Assembly (NCBI GenBank): GCA_949289575.1
Contig: CASEOG010000005.1
Location: forward strand, 356,006 to 420,005
Length of the DNA stretch: 64,000 nt
Direction: 5' to 3'
From: an uncultured Spirochaetales bacterium
GTDB lineage: Bacteria > Spirochaetota > Spirochaetia > JAFGXN01
The notes beneath the pieces were generated by a model. The model searched no databases and was not told where the DNA came from. It worked only from the letters and a program-made list of their open reading frames with translations. Both the position numbers and the translations under genes were made by a program. Of this stretch, positions 28,188 to 36,854 are shown piece by piece (positions within the stretch are counted from its first letter, which is position 1; each line of letters begins with the position of its first letter).

Positions 28188-29567
28188 TTATGATTCCAAT
28201 ACAGACTCCAGACTTTCCAGTCGAAGACTCCGCGATCCTTTGAGAAAAACACGGTCGCCCGGTTGTGTTTCTCTTCTCAAATAATCTTCCAATTCCGAAA
28301 AAGCGTCGGTATAAAATCCGTTTTGTCCGCCGGCCTCACAATAGGCCGCGTATGCAGACTCCGCCTCTTCTCCGTAAAACAGAACCCGGTCGAACGATGC
28401 TTCCGCCAGCAGACGCCCGATTTCGGCATGCAGGCGCCGCGACTGTTCGCCCAGTTCTTTCATGGCTCCCAAAACAAAAATCTTTCTGCCGTCGACGCGG
28501 GTCTCCCGGAAAAGTTCGACAGCCGCCGTCACAGATCCGGGATTGGCATTGTAACAGTCTTCGATAACAGTCAGCCGTCCTTCTCTGATACGGCCGCGGG
28601 CAAAACCCGCCGACTCGACCGAAGAAATGCCGTCGGCAATTTCGGCATCGGTCAACCCGAAAGCACGCCCTACAGCAACAGCGGCACAAATATTTTCCAG
28701 ATTATAGCGGCCGAACAGAGGTGTTTCCGCCTCGTACTCTCCGATTTGCAGCCGCCAGCCTGCAAAGCCGCGATTTTCGATAACCGAAACACTGTCGGTT
28801 GTATCAATCCCGAAAAGAATATATTTTCCGGGGTAACTGTTCCTGTACAAATCGATATTTTTGTCATTCCGGCTGACAAAGGCCGTCAGACACTCTCCGG
28901 CCCCGGAAAATATTTTCATTTTTTCGCGGGCTATTCCTTCGATACCCGAAAACATCCCGACATGGGCGGGAAAGATGTTCGTTATTACCGCTGTCTGCGG
29001 CTTGACAATTCTTGCCAGGATATCCATTTCTCCGGGATGATTGATTCCCATCTCAAACACGGCAATTTCGTCATCCGGATCGACAGAGAAAGCAACCAGA
29101 GGAAGGCCGATTTCCGAATTCAGATTCCCTTTTGTACTGACAATTCTGTACCGGCGCCTCAAAACGGCCGCCGTCAATTCCTTTGTCGTTGTTTTTCCGC
29201 TGCTGCCGGTAATGCCGATCCGCTGAACCTGAGGCATCTGCTCCAGATACCACTCGGCAGCTTTCTGCAAGACAGCCAGCGTGTCATCCGCTATCAAAAA
29301 GGCGGCGCCGTCACCGGAAACCCATCCGTCAATTTTCGCCCGGTTTTCCCGAGCGTATGCGGACGAAACCAGAAAGGTCAGCACACCTTTCCCGATGAGT
29401 TCGGGAATGAACAGATGTCCGTCCGTTCTTTCACCCGGAAGAGCGGTAAACAACTGCCCCGGTTCGCACTCCCGCGAATCAACCGCAACGCCCCGAAAAA
29501 AGAGATTTTCGGAACCGGCAATATCGGCAACAAGCGGTTTTATTTCATATAATGCGACGGGCCTCAT
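28188..29567 (-). CDS. murF: UDP-MurNAc-tripeptide D-Ala-D-Ala ligase MurF
   Basis: A 459-residue Mur ligase. The ATP loop is GITGSSGKTTTKE (about 116), with GNLNSEIGLPL, EMGINHPGEM and the C-terminal DCYNANPGSVTAAVE. It adds D-Ala-D-Ala to complete the pentapeptide. The start overlaps the ftsL stop by four bases. The other Mur ligases are not in this window. Confidence 0.95.
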   Translation of the reverse strand: MRPVALYEIKPLVADIAGSENLFFRGVAVDSRECEPGQLFTALPGERTDGHLFIPELIGKGVLTFLVSSAYARENRAKIDGWVSGDGAAFLIADDTLAVLQKAAEWYLEQMPQVQRIGITGSSGKTTTKELTAAVLRRRYRIVSTKGNLNSEIGLPLVAFSVDPDDEIAVFEMGINHPGEMDILARIVKPQTAVITNIFPAHVGMFSGIEGIAREKMKIFSGAGECLTAFVSRNDKNIDLYRNSYPGKYILFGIDTTDSVSVIENRGFAGWRLQIGEYEAETPLFGRYNLENICAAVAVGRAFGLTDAEIADGISSVESAGFARGRIREGRLTVIEDCYNANPGSVTAAVELFRETRVDGRKIFVLGAMKELGEQSRRLHAEIGRLLAEASFDRVLFYGEEAESAYAAYCEAGGQNGFYTDAFSELEDYLRRETQPGDRVFLKGSRSLRLESLESVLES

Positions 29568-29848
29568 CTTTCTCCGCCCCTCCTGATTTTTATCACTTCA
29601 ACCGTTTCCGCATCCTGCATTTCAATTCCGTTCTCTTCCAGCGTTTTTTCTATTTCCGCAGGCGACTGCCGTCCCGTCATTTCGATAACAGTCTGTCGGT
29701 TTGCGGAATAGAGTTCGAGCTGCCGTTCGTAAATTTCCGCTTCTTCTTTAACGGCCGCTCTGTAACGGTAAATCACCAATATCTGGACCAGTGCGAAAAT
29801 CGGAATTAAAAATACAGTCATCCACAGTTTACCTGACTTCATCGTCAT
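29564..29848 (-). CDS. ftsL: Cell division protein FtsL-like
   Basis: A 94-residue bitopic protein: a short N-terminus, one membrane helix (about 9-28, WMTVFLIPIFALVQILVIY) and a leucine-zipper-like periplasmic coiled coil (about 30-60). Sequence alone is weak, but size, topology and position between rsmH and murF fit FtsL, which forms a complex with FtsQ. It overlaps rsmH by 20 bases. Confidence 0.75.
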   Translation of the reverse strand: MTMKSGKLWMTVFLIPIFALVQILVIYRYRAAVKEEAEIYERQLELYSANRQTVIEMTGRQSPAEIEKTLEENGIEMQDAETVEVIKIRRGGER

Positions 29849-30782
29849 TTTTCCTTATAACCCTCAGTTTTGCGGAGCGGGACGGCGGGTTTTCTCTTAT
29901 TTCTTCCGGAGAAGCCGTCACCGGTTTTTCCGTAAGCAAAATCCCCTCTGTCTGCGGCCGCGTTTGTTCGGGCCTGTATTTATTATACGAACGACGTCCG
30001 CCGCCGGACTTCGCTTTCATAAACTGTTTTACAATACGATCCTCGAGCGAATGAAATGAAATCACCCCGAGAACGCCCCCCGGATTCAGTACCGAAAAGG
30101 CTGCCTCCAAAGCCCGTTCGATCCGACCCAGTTCATCGTTTACGGCAATCCGCAGTGCCTGAAACGTTTTTGTTGCCGGATGCAGATGCCCCTGTCTGTA
30201 GGCCGGCGGCACGGCATGATAAATCACATCCGCCGCTTCCCGTGCCTCCGTTATTTTCCCCGCACGCACTGCCGCACTCAATGCCGCCGCAATCGAACGG
30301 GAATATCGTTCTTCACCGTAACGAAAAATCAAATCCGCCAGCTCTTTTTCTCCGCTTTTCGAAATCAATTCGATAACGGAATCTCCCTCATCCGCATTGA
30401 GTCTCATATCAAGCGGCTCTTCCTTTGAAAAGGAAAAACCGCCTCCGGATCTCTCGTAATGAAAAACACTGATGCCCAAGTCAAATAAAATCAAATCCGG
30501 ACTTTTTTCATACGGATATGCCGTATAAAAATCATCAAACCACGCACGGACAAAACGAATCCGTTGCGCAAACGGAGCCAGCCTTTCTTTCGCCTTTTCC
30601 TGTATTCGGGAATCGGCATCCAGCGCCACAACCGACAGCTGCGGATAGCGCTGCAAAAACAGAGACGTATGCCCGCCCTCGCCCGTTGTCGAATCGATCA
30701 GCAACGAATCGGCCCGGGGCGGAACAAGAAATTGCAGGACCTCCTCCGCCATAACGGGCCGGTGCACAGGTCTGTACGTCAC
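29829..30782 (-). CDS. rsmH: 16S rRNA m4C1402 methyltransferase RsmH (MraW)
   Basis: A 317-residue SAM-dependent methyltransferase. The opening YRPVHRPVMAEEVLQFL, STTGEGGHTSLFL, LGISVFHYERSGGGFSF, the ERYSRSIAAAL segment and the C-terminal GVISFHSLEDRIVKQFM are all family signatures. It methylates C1402 of 16S rRNA. The start overlaps the mraZ stop by four bases, as in many dcw clusters. Confidence 0.96.
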   Translation of the reverse strand: MTYRPVHRPVMAEEVLQFLVPPRADSLLIDSTTGEGGHTSLFLQRYPQLSVVALDADSRIQEKAKERLAPFAQRIRFVRAWFDDFYTAYPYEKSPDLILFDLGISVFHYERSGGGFSFSKEEPLDMRLNADEGDSVIELISKSGEKELADLIFRYGEERYSRSIAAALSAAVRAGKITEAREAADVIYHAVPPAYRQGHLHPATKTFQALRIAVNDELGRIERALEAAFSVLNPGGVLGVISFHSLEDRIVKQFMKAKSGGGRRSYNKYRPEQTRPQTEGILLTEKPVTASPEEIRENPPSRSAKLRVIRKNDDEVR

Positions 30783-31225
30783 GGTTTCACATGAACGGAA
30801 CCGAGCGCCTCGGCAAGAGCTTCTCCGTAGCGGGCTTCCGCATCCGCCATGTAAGCATCAAAGGCCTCTCTGCTCCAAACCTCGATGTAAGTCGCCATTC
30901 CCAGAACAACGACATCTTTCTTCAGCCCTGCTCCGTCACGAAGAGCCTGCGGCAGCAGAAAACGGCCCATTTTATCCGGTTCGACCTCCTGTGCCGGAGA
31001 AATAAAACGTCTCATAATCAGCCGGCCGTCCTGCGTATATTGAGAGACATTTTCAAGGACCTGATCGCGGGTTTTTTGCCACTCTTTCGGAAGATAACAC
31101 CAAAGATTTTTGCCGTCGCCGTTTGTCACGACAAGACAGTCCCCTCCCAGTAACTCTTTGAGTTTTCCCGGAATCGTCAGTCTACCCTTCTCATCAATGG
31201 TTGCGTTATACTGTCCTTGAAACAT
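30779..31225 (-). CDS. mraZ: Transcriptional regulator MraZ
   Basis: A 148-residue protein with two AbrB-like swapped-hairpin repeats: FQGQYNATIDEKGRLTIPGK (1-20 region) and VEPDKMGRFLLPQALRDGAG (about 80-100). MraZ binds repeated boxes upstream of its own operon and represses it in the species studied. The ATG at 31225 matches the usual family start MFxGxYxxxID; the frame is open 13 codons further to a GTG, but that GTG lies within a putative MraZ box. It is the first gene of the division cluster. Confidence 0.93.
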   Translation of the reverse strand: MFQGQYNATIDEKGRLTIPGKLKELLGGDCLVVTNGDGKNLWCYLPKEWQKTRDQVLENVSQYTQDGRLIMRRFISPAQEVEPDKMGRFLLPQALRDGAGLKKDVVVLGMATYIEVWSREAFDAYMADAEARYGEALAEALGSVHVKP

Positions 31226-31274
31226 TTTACCACTATCTCTCACAAAGTGATATTTTTTTACCACTTTTTACCAC
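31225..31274 (-). promoter_or_regulatory. MraZ-type operator: three GTGGTAAAA boxes
   Basis: On the minus strand the nonamer GTGGTAAAA occurs at 31266-31274, 31256-31264 and 31225-31233. The first two are offset by exactly 10 bases and the third by 31 bases, so all lie on one helix face. The outer two are also preceded by GAGAGAT. The third box runs into the mraZ start codon. GTGG-type repeats with about 10-base period are the known pattern of MraZ operators, so autoregulation is inferred. Confidence 0.75.
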
Positions 31275-31281
31275 ATCTCTC

Positions 31282-31311
31282 ATAATAATGCAGTCATTCC
31301 TTATTTGTCAA
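31282..31311 (-). promoter_or_regulatory. Promoter of the mraZ division operon
   Basis: On the minus strand TTGACA (31306-31311) is followed after 18 bases by TATTAT (31282-31287). The first GTGGTAAAA box begins eight bases past the -10 element, a good place for repression of promoter escape. Confidence 0.7.
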
Positions 31312-31365
31312 CAGGAAAAAAAATTTTTTTAAAGTTTTTTCGGGAAATGCCGATTGAAGGCAAAA

Positions 31366-31395
31366 AAAAGGCGATACGGTATCGTATCGCCTTTT
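31366..31395 (-). terminator. Rho-independent terminator after the GH57 gene
   Basis: A perfect stem AAAAGGCGATACG / CGTATCGCCTTTT with a four-base loop, followed on the minus strand by a run of T. It separates the 31409 gene from the division operon. Confidence 0.88.
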
Positions 31396-31408
31396 ACGAA
31401 AAAGACTG

Positions 31409-32971
31409 TCAGTCTTTAAATGTACGGTAGTCGATATCGGGGAAAAGATTGTTCTTCTGTCCGAGCGTAATCACCCATTCGGTATCGATCTCATTGCTGC
31501 ACAAATTGGCGCATATTCTTTTAAAATTCCCGATATGCCCTTTCAGGCGTTCTTCCGCATAAGTCACATCCGTCGCATTATAAAGGATAAAAGGCCAGTC
31601 CGACGCCTGCATCAGAAGAATCTCGCGCATAGCCTGATTCAAAACCATCTGCTTCAGGCCGCTTTCATCGGGAAAACGTGTGACAAAATCCTTCATCATT
31701 TCCACAGACTGAAAGACCGGTTTAAACACCCAGTCATTTTTCTCGTGAAACCAGACTTCCGAGAAGCCTTTATTGCCCCAGCCCGAAAAAACCGGAGACA
31801 CCGTATCCGACTCTGGATGCGACGCTATATATCCGGAAGGCGTCCCCCATGAGAAAGCATCGTTATTCTGCGACTGCCGGAAAATTTCTTCAATCCACCG
31901 TACACCCTCGAACCAACCGTGTCCGAACAGTTCCGTATCAAAGGGAACGACAATCACCGGCTCCCGGTCCATCTGTCCGGCCAGCTGTTTGAAACGGATG
32001 CTCCTGTTTCGAATAAAATCGGCCGCATGCTCTTTCACTTTCCGTTCGGCCGCCGCTATATCGTAAATATTTTTTTCTTCGGAACCGGTAATCGCGTAAT
32101 ATTTAATCCCCGTAAAAACACGGTTTTTTTTATCCGGCATATAATCGCGTACATACTCGAAAGGCAAATCGAAACCGACATCTCGGTAAAACTCTCTGTA
32201 ATCGGGATCGGCCGCATAGCCGGGAACCGACATCCCCGAATCGACATCTCTGGCAAAAAAATGCATGCCGTTCGGTGTTTTGTAGGACGAGAAGACACCG
32301 CATGCCGCTTTATCCGGTCCGAGAAGCAACCCGTGCGCGGAAACAAAAAAATAGGTCAGACCGGCCGCTTTCAGATAATTTTCCAGCCCGGGGAAATAAC
32401 CCAGATCCGGCAGCCAAAAACCGCGCGGATGCCGACCGAAACAGGATTCGAATGTTTTCATAGCCACATTAATTTGGGCTTTGACAACCGCCGGTTCGGA
32501 TTCATACAGAGGCAGATATGCGTATGTCGCACATGTCGTAATCAGCTCGAGATGCCCCGATTTTTCGTACTTCGAAAAGCGCGAAATAACATCATTGCGG
32601 TATCTCGTAACAAAATCTGTATAATTTCGGGTATATAAATCGTAATACATTCGGGCCAGAGGCTCGAACGACTCGTCCCCGGCTGTCCGTTCGAGTTCTT
32701 TCTTGGCCAGAGCAATCATTTTCTCCAAATGTTCGATATAACGCTGCTGAAGCAATTCATCGCCCATCATCGACAGAAGCGTCGGAGAAAGCGACATCGT
32801 CAGCCGGAAAGGCACTCCGTCTGCGGCCAGAGAATCGAACACCCGAAGCAGCGGCAGATACGATTCATCCATCGCCTCAAAAAACCAGTTCTCTTCCAGA
32901 AATGAAGAATACTCCGGATGCCGGACAAACGGCAAATGTGACTGCAGAATCAGATTCAGACTTCCCTTCAT
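31409..32971 (-). CDS. GH57 1,4-alpha-glucan branching-enzyme-like protein (DUF1957 type)
   Basis: A 520-residue protein with the GH57 (beta/alpha)7 fold and a C-terminal helical DUF1957 domain (LNQAMREILLMQASDWPFI). Motifs include NLILQSHLPFVRHPE near the N-terminus and PFDTELFGHGW with the probable acid/base Asp345. Family members make alpha-1,6 branches in glycogen. The nucleophile motif, usually WLPEC, reads WLPDLGYFPG here, giving Asp189 in place of Glu. Activity is therefore uncertain. The gene follows a DUF4912 gene with a four-base overlap. Confidence 0.83.
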   Translation of the reverse strand: MKGSLNLILQSHLPFVRHPEYSSFLEENWFFEAMDESYLPLLRVFDSLAADGVPFRLTMSLSPTLLSMMGDELLQQRYIEHLEKMIALAKKELERTAGDESFEPLARMYYDLYTRNYTDFVTRYRNDVISRFSKYEKSGHLELITTCATYAYLPLYESEPAVVKAQINVAMKTFESCFGRHPRGFWLPDLGYFPGLENYLKAAGLTYFFVSAHGLLLGPDKAACGVFSSYKTPNGMHFFARDVDSGMSVPGYAADPDYREFYRDVGFDLPFEYVRDYMPDKKNRVFTGIKYYAITGSEEKNIYDIAAAERKVKEHAADFIRNRSIRFKQLAGQMDREPVIVVPFDTELFGHGWFEGVRWIEEIFRQSQNNDAFSWGTPSGYIASHPESDTVSPVFSGWGNKGFSEVWFHEKNDWVFKPVFQSVEMMKDFVTRFPDESGLKQMVLNQAMREILLMQASDWPFILYNATDVTYAEERLKGHIGNFKRICANLCSNEIDTEWVITLGQKNNLFPDIDYRTFKD

Positions 32972-33699
32972 GACAAATCTCCTTCTTCCTGCTGATCCCG
33001 AATAATTTTCTGAGACGCATACCCGGATTCGACCGGAGGACAGATAACACTTTCGTAGATTTTATTGGAAATCAGAAGAGAATCGATATTGACAAAATCA
33101 CCCAAATTATCCACCCGCAACCGGGGAGAAAAGACCGTATTGGTTCGCGCCAGCATAATCCGTGAATTTTCGCGAACACAGTACAGCTCCATATAGTAAT
33201 AACGGTCCTGATGAGGCAGGTTGATATAGCGGGTCGAATCGGTCGATTTTACGGGAATCTCGAAATCGTCGACAACTTTCATTTCGTTTTCGTCGCTTTC
33301 GCATTCGACAACACGAATAACCATCTCGTAGTCGGATTCCTCGAGCCTGTAATTCATCGAATCGATATTGGATATCTGCCACAAGACAAAAACCCACTGA
33401 TTGTCCCGCAAAATTGCCTTGAAAAAGGTGTTGACAAACAACGCCGAATCATCGTCACCGTCGGATCCGAACCGGTGCAACCCGAGACTGAGCTCCTGAT
33501 TCAAAACAAATTTTTTCTGACGAATTTGAGATACGGTATTATTGGACTTCAGACTTTCCTGTGTCTCCTCGGCCACAATCTCAAAAAGTTCGTCGACAAA
33601 TTCTTCCTTGGTGGAATAATCATCCAAATCAAGAGAAAATTCTTCAGCAATCTCCGCCAGCTTTTTTCGCGGGAGTTTTAGCATATCTGCCTTTGTCAT
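32968..33699 (-). CDS. DUF4912 domain protein
   Basis: A 243-residue protein. The first 60 residues form a small helical domain (MLKLPRKKLAEIAEEF, a SAP/Rho-N-like look), followed by a beta-rich DUF4912 domain with WVFVLWQIS and QDRYYYMELYCVR. Family members often sit beside GH57 genes; the role is unknown, possibly carbohydrate or regulator binding. The ATG at 33699 has GGAG five bases upstream and a near-perfect promoter; 34 further in-frame codons were excluded because they cover that promoter. Confidence 0.72.
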   Translation of the reverse strand: MTKADMLKLPRKKLAEIAEEFSLDLDDYSTKEEFVDELFEIVAEETQESLKSNNTVSQIRQKKFVLNQELSLGLHRFGSDGDDDSALFVNTFFKAILRDNQWVFVLWQISNIDSMNYRLEESDYEMVIRVVECESDENEMKVVDDFEIPVKSTDSTRYINLPHQDRYYYMELYCVRENSRIMLARTNTVFSPRLRVDNLGDFVNIDSLLISNKIYESVICPPVESGYASQKIIRDQQEEGDLS

Positions 33700-33714
33700 A
33701 ACCGCTCCGTTTTG

Positions 33715-33743
33715 ATTATAATGAGGGTCGTTTTCTTTGTCAA
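33715..33743 (-). promoter_or_regulatory. Consensus sigma70 promoter for the DUF4912-GH57 operon
   Basis: On the minus strand TTGACA (33738-33743), 17 bases, TATAAT (33715-33720): both hexamers match the consensus exactly. Confidence 0.85.
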
Positions 33744-33786
33744 TAAGAACCCGTATCCCTTTTTGACTGCTTTTTGAAAAAAAATC

Positions 33787-33816
33787 TTTGCAGTAAATCA
33801 CGAAATAGAGTATGAT
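33787..33816 (+). promoter_or_regulatory. Putative promoter giving a leaderless transcript (33823 gene)
   Basis: TTTGCA (33787-33792), 18 bases, TATGAT (33811-33816). Only six bases separate the -10 element from the ATG at 33823, so transcription should start at or next to the start codon. No Shine-Dalgarno sequence is present. Confidence 0.55.
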
Positions 33817-33822
33817 ATATCC

Positions 33823-36072
33823 ATGCAGACTTCTTTGATTTTACACGGACACTTTTACCAACCGCCGCGGGAAAACCCGTGGACAGACTTAATCCCCCGG
33901 CAGCCGAGCGCCGCCCCTTTTCACGACTGGAACAGACGAATTACGCAGGAGTGTTACGCCGCAAACTGTTATTCCCGCTACCTGGGCGCCTACGGCGAAA
34001 TTCTGAATATATCCAATAATTACGAGATTTTCTCTTTCAATTTCGGTCCGACACTGATGAACTGGCTGAAGACGGAAAGCCCCAATGTTTATGCCAAAAT
34101 TATCGAGGCCGATGCCGTCAGTCAGACCCGCAATAACGGTCACGGCAACGCTATCGCACAGGTCTACAACCACATCATCATGCCGCTGGCCTCGACCGAA
34201 GATAAAAAGATTCAAATCGAATGGGGAATCGAAGATTTCCGCTCCCATTTTCACCGGGATCCGGAAGGAATGTGGCTTGCGGAAACAGCCGTCAACGGGG
34301 AAACCGTCGACTGCCTCATCGAAGCAGGAATCCGGTTTGTGATTCTCTCCCCGTGGCAGGCCGAAGCTGTCGAAGACCCGAAAACCGGAAAAATGACAAA
34401 AATTACAGACCCGCTTACTGTTTCCCGGTCGGCCTATCTGTTAAAAGGAAGCAAAGGGGGCACTCTGGCGGCCTTCTTCTACAACCATATTCTGGCACAG
34501 GGAATTTCGTTCGGCCACTACCTCCAGAGTGCGGACAGTTTTTACGAAAAACTGAAATTTTTTGCAGGAAACTCATCGGAAGAACTGCTGCACACGGCAA
34601 CGGACGGAGAAATCTACGGACATCACGAACCCTACGGAGATATGTGCATTGCCGCCCTAAGAAAAAAAATCGATAACGACGGCGAAAATGCTCCGTTCCG
34701 TTTTACAAACTACGGCTGCTACCTCGAACAGCACCCGCCGAAATTGACGGCGCAACTGCAAAAAGGCGAAGAAGGGAAAGGCTCGTCGTGGAGCTGCTTT
34801 CACGGTGTCTCCCGGTGGTATAAAAACTGCGGCTGCTCGACAGGCGGCCCTTCCGAATGGAACCAGAAATGGCGAACTCCTCTGAGAGAAGCCTTTGATC
34901 TGCTCCGCTCGAAAATCGATGTTCTTTTTAAAAAGGAGATTTCCGCATTAAGCGACGAATCGCCTCTGGTGATTGCCTGTCAGTACGCAAAAGTACTGTG
35001 CGGACGCCTCTCTTCCGAGGAATTCGCCGCCCGTTTTCTGAAGAAAAACACACGGCAGAATCGGATCGATTTTCTGACTCTGCTTGAGGGGCTGAAACTG
35101 TCTCAGTTTATGTTCACTTCCTGCGGCTGGTTTTTTGCCGAACTCTCCGGCATCGAACCCGTGCAGAACATGTGTTACGCCTACCGTGCAGCCGAAATTT
35201 TCCAAAAATATACCGATGAAAACCTGACCGAACTGCTCTGTTCGCGTCTCGAAAAAGCGGAAAGCAATTTACCCGAACAGGGCAACGGTCGGAATATTTT
35301 CAACCGCCATGTGAAAACACAGGAATATTCCATAGAAAAGCTGGCCGCAATCAACATTCTTCTTCACTCATTCAAATTAAAACCGGTCCGTTCGAACGGA
35401 CTGACTCCCATTAAGTTCCGGAACCGTACCGTTATTATCCGAAAAGATTCGACAACGGAAATTTTCAGACTCCGATACCGCTTTGTTTTTTCGGACGGCC
35501 GCTTTCGGATACAAATTACCAACAACGGGAAAACCGGATACATCGAGGATTTTTCTTTTGACGAATATATCGAAAGCGGCCATGTAAGGGAATTCATTAA
35601 ATCGATGATTCCTTACGTCAACAGAAACGGACACCGCTTCTTTAAAAGTTTTCTGATTGTCGATGCAATCAATCCCTCTATTCTGGCCTCCTCCGTCTCA
35701 ACCGTCGTTTATTACCGGCTGCAGTATCTCTGCTCGCCGGAATGCCGCTACCGCGGACGCAACAAAGAAATTATCTCTCTGATGAAAACGGGATGGATTA
35801 AGGGTATTACGGAAATGTCCAATGCAGCCCACGAACTGGAAAGAAATCTTCACATTTATCTGAACAGGGAGCTGATTCGGGTCTTTCGAAAGCAGGATTT
35901 CAGGGACATCAACGAATTCACGGAAATCATCGAAACAATCGACCGCTCGCCTTTGTCTCTGAATAAAGCCTTTTTGCAGAATTATGTTTTTTCGACACAG
36001 GCTCCGTCAGGCATCGGAATCGAAGCCTACAAAAAGCTCAGAACGGTTCTCGGATTGGGAACGGAAAATTAA
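33823..36072 (+). CDS. GH57 family protein with DUF3536
   Basis: A 749-residue cytoplasmic GH57 glycosidase. The N-terminus LILHGHFYQPPRENPW is the family's HxHxYQPPR opening. The nucleophile candidate is Glu154 in MWLAETAVN, and Asp261 in TATDGEIYGHHEPYGD lies in the second catalytic region. The C-terminal 400 residues are helical and correspond to DUF3536. The substrate is probably an alpha-glucan; no activity can be assigned. It is divergent from the DUF4912/GH57 pair, so the three genes may act on the same polymer. Its mRNA looks leaderless. Confidence 0.85.
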   Translation: MQTSLILHGHFYQPPRENPWTDLIPRQPSAAPFHDWNRRITQECYAANCYSRYLGAYGEILNISNNYEIFSFNFGPTLMNWLKTESPNVYAKIIEADAVSQTRNNGHGNAIAQVYNHIIMPLASTEDKKIQIEWGIEDFRSHFHRDPEGMWLAETAVNGETVDCLIEAGIRFVILSPWQAEAVEDPKTGKMTKITDPLTVSRSAYLLKGSKGGTLAAFFYNHILAQGISFGHYLQSADSFYEKLKFFAGNSSEELLHTATDGEIYGHHEPYGDMCIAALRKKIDNDGENAPFRFTNYGCYLEQHPPKLTAQLQKGEEGKGSSWSCFHGVSRWYKNCGCSTGGPSEWNQKWRTPLREAFDLLRSKIDVLFKKEISALSDESPLVIACQYAKVLCGRLSSEEFAARFLKKNTRQNRIDFLTLLEGLKLSQFMFTSCGWFFAELSGIEPVQNMCYAYRAAEIFQKYTDENLTELLCSRLEKAESNLPEQGNGRNIFNRHVKTQEYSIEKLAAINILLHSFKLKPVRSNGLTPIKFRNRTVIIRKDSTTEIFRLRYRFVFSDGRFRIQITNNGKTGYIEDFSFDEYIESGHVREFIKSMIPYVNRNGHRFFKSFLIVDAINPSILASSVSTVVYYRLQYLCSPECRYRGRNKEIISLMKTGWIKGITEMSNAAHELERNLHIYLNRELIRVFRKQDFRDINEFTEIIETIDRSPLSLNKAFLQNYVFSTQAPSGIGIEAYKKLRTVLGLGTEN

Positions 36073-36854
36073 CCGCGGGAATCATCTTTCATTTTCGCGG
36101 TCCATACCTCAATCCGTTTCTTGACATCTTCCGCGGGAACCGATTCGCCCAAATAAATATGTATCTGCCGCAAAGCCGAAAGGTAATGAATGGCCGTATT
36201 GATATCGGCCATATTCTGCCCCGCAATTTCGTATTTTTCCCGGTAGTTATCGGCCGCTTCCTGCATCATCCTTTTTGCCGTCTCCGACAGATAATAACGC
36301 GACTCGTAACCGGGCTGATTGGGGACATTGCCGATCTGAAATGTTTTGTAATTGATCAGATTTTTGACAATGACCGCAAACCGTGCGCGAATCTCGACCA
36401 GAAGCCACTTCCATTTCGAATTTTCCATAAAAGAATCGCAAAATGTACTGATAGCATACCCTGTTTTCCGAACCAGACGCCACTTCTCGTCATCATCGAT
36501 TACCTGTTCCAAAACAAGCAGCTTCTCTTCGACGGAAGCAAAATCGGTCTCGACAAGATTCGTGACCAGTTCTTCCATCATAATGACCGCTTTCAGACAG
36601 GTTTTGCGTCCTTCAACCAGCCACGATTCGTTCTTGACTTTGGTAATCGGATAGGCAAAATCGGTAATCATGATATAATATCCGACCAAATCGATATTTA
36701 TTTCAAATCCTTTTAAAAGCGCTTTCACGCGTGAGATTTCATCGGGCGCGGAGGCAGCCTCACTTTCACAGCGGGCCGCCGAATTCTGCAACTCCGTAAT
36801 TTTTGCTTTTAATTTTGCCGTTTCGATTTTGACAACATCATCTTCATTCGTCAT
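36069..36854 (-). CDS. Conserved hypothetical protein, mostly helical
   Basis: A 261-residue soluble protein with no signal peptide. An N-terminal coiled coil (about 10-50, KAKITELQNSAARCESE) is followed by helices such as ITKVKNESWLVEGRKTCLKA and NINTAIHYLSAL-like segments. I do not recognise a domain. It is the last gene of the cheW-nadK-recN run, overlapping recN by four bases, and treponemes appear to keep a gene here. It converges with the GH57 gene, overlapping it by four bases. Confidence 0.7.
   Translation of the reverse strand: MTNEDDVVKIETAKLKAKITELQNSAARCESEAASAPDEISRVKALLKGFEINIDLVGYYIMITDFAYPITKVKNESWLVEGRKTCLKAVIMMEELVTNLVETDFASVEEKLLVLEQVIDDDEKWRLVRKTGYAISTFCDSFMENSKWKWLLVEIRARFAVIVKNLINYKTFQIGNVPNQPGYESRYYLSETAKRMMQEAADNYREKYEIAGQNMADINTAIHYLSALRQIHIYLGESVPAEDVKKRIEVWTAKMKDDSRG

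Noticed and set aside
28263..29552. Long plus-strand open frame opposite murF (about 430 codons)
   Set aside because: It is antisense to an intact murF, has no ribosome site and shows no domain. Similar antisense frames opposite hslU and fliH were dropped for the same reason.
31226..31264. Upstream GTG start for mraZ
   Set aside because: The GTG belongs to a GTGGTAAAA box and the extension does not match the family N-terminus, while ATG 31225 does.
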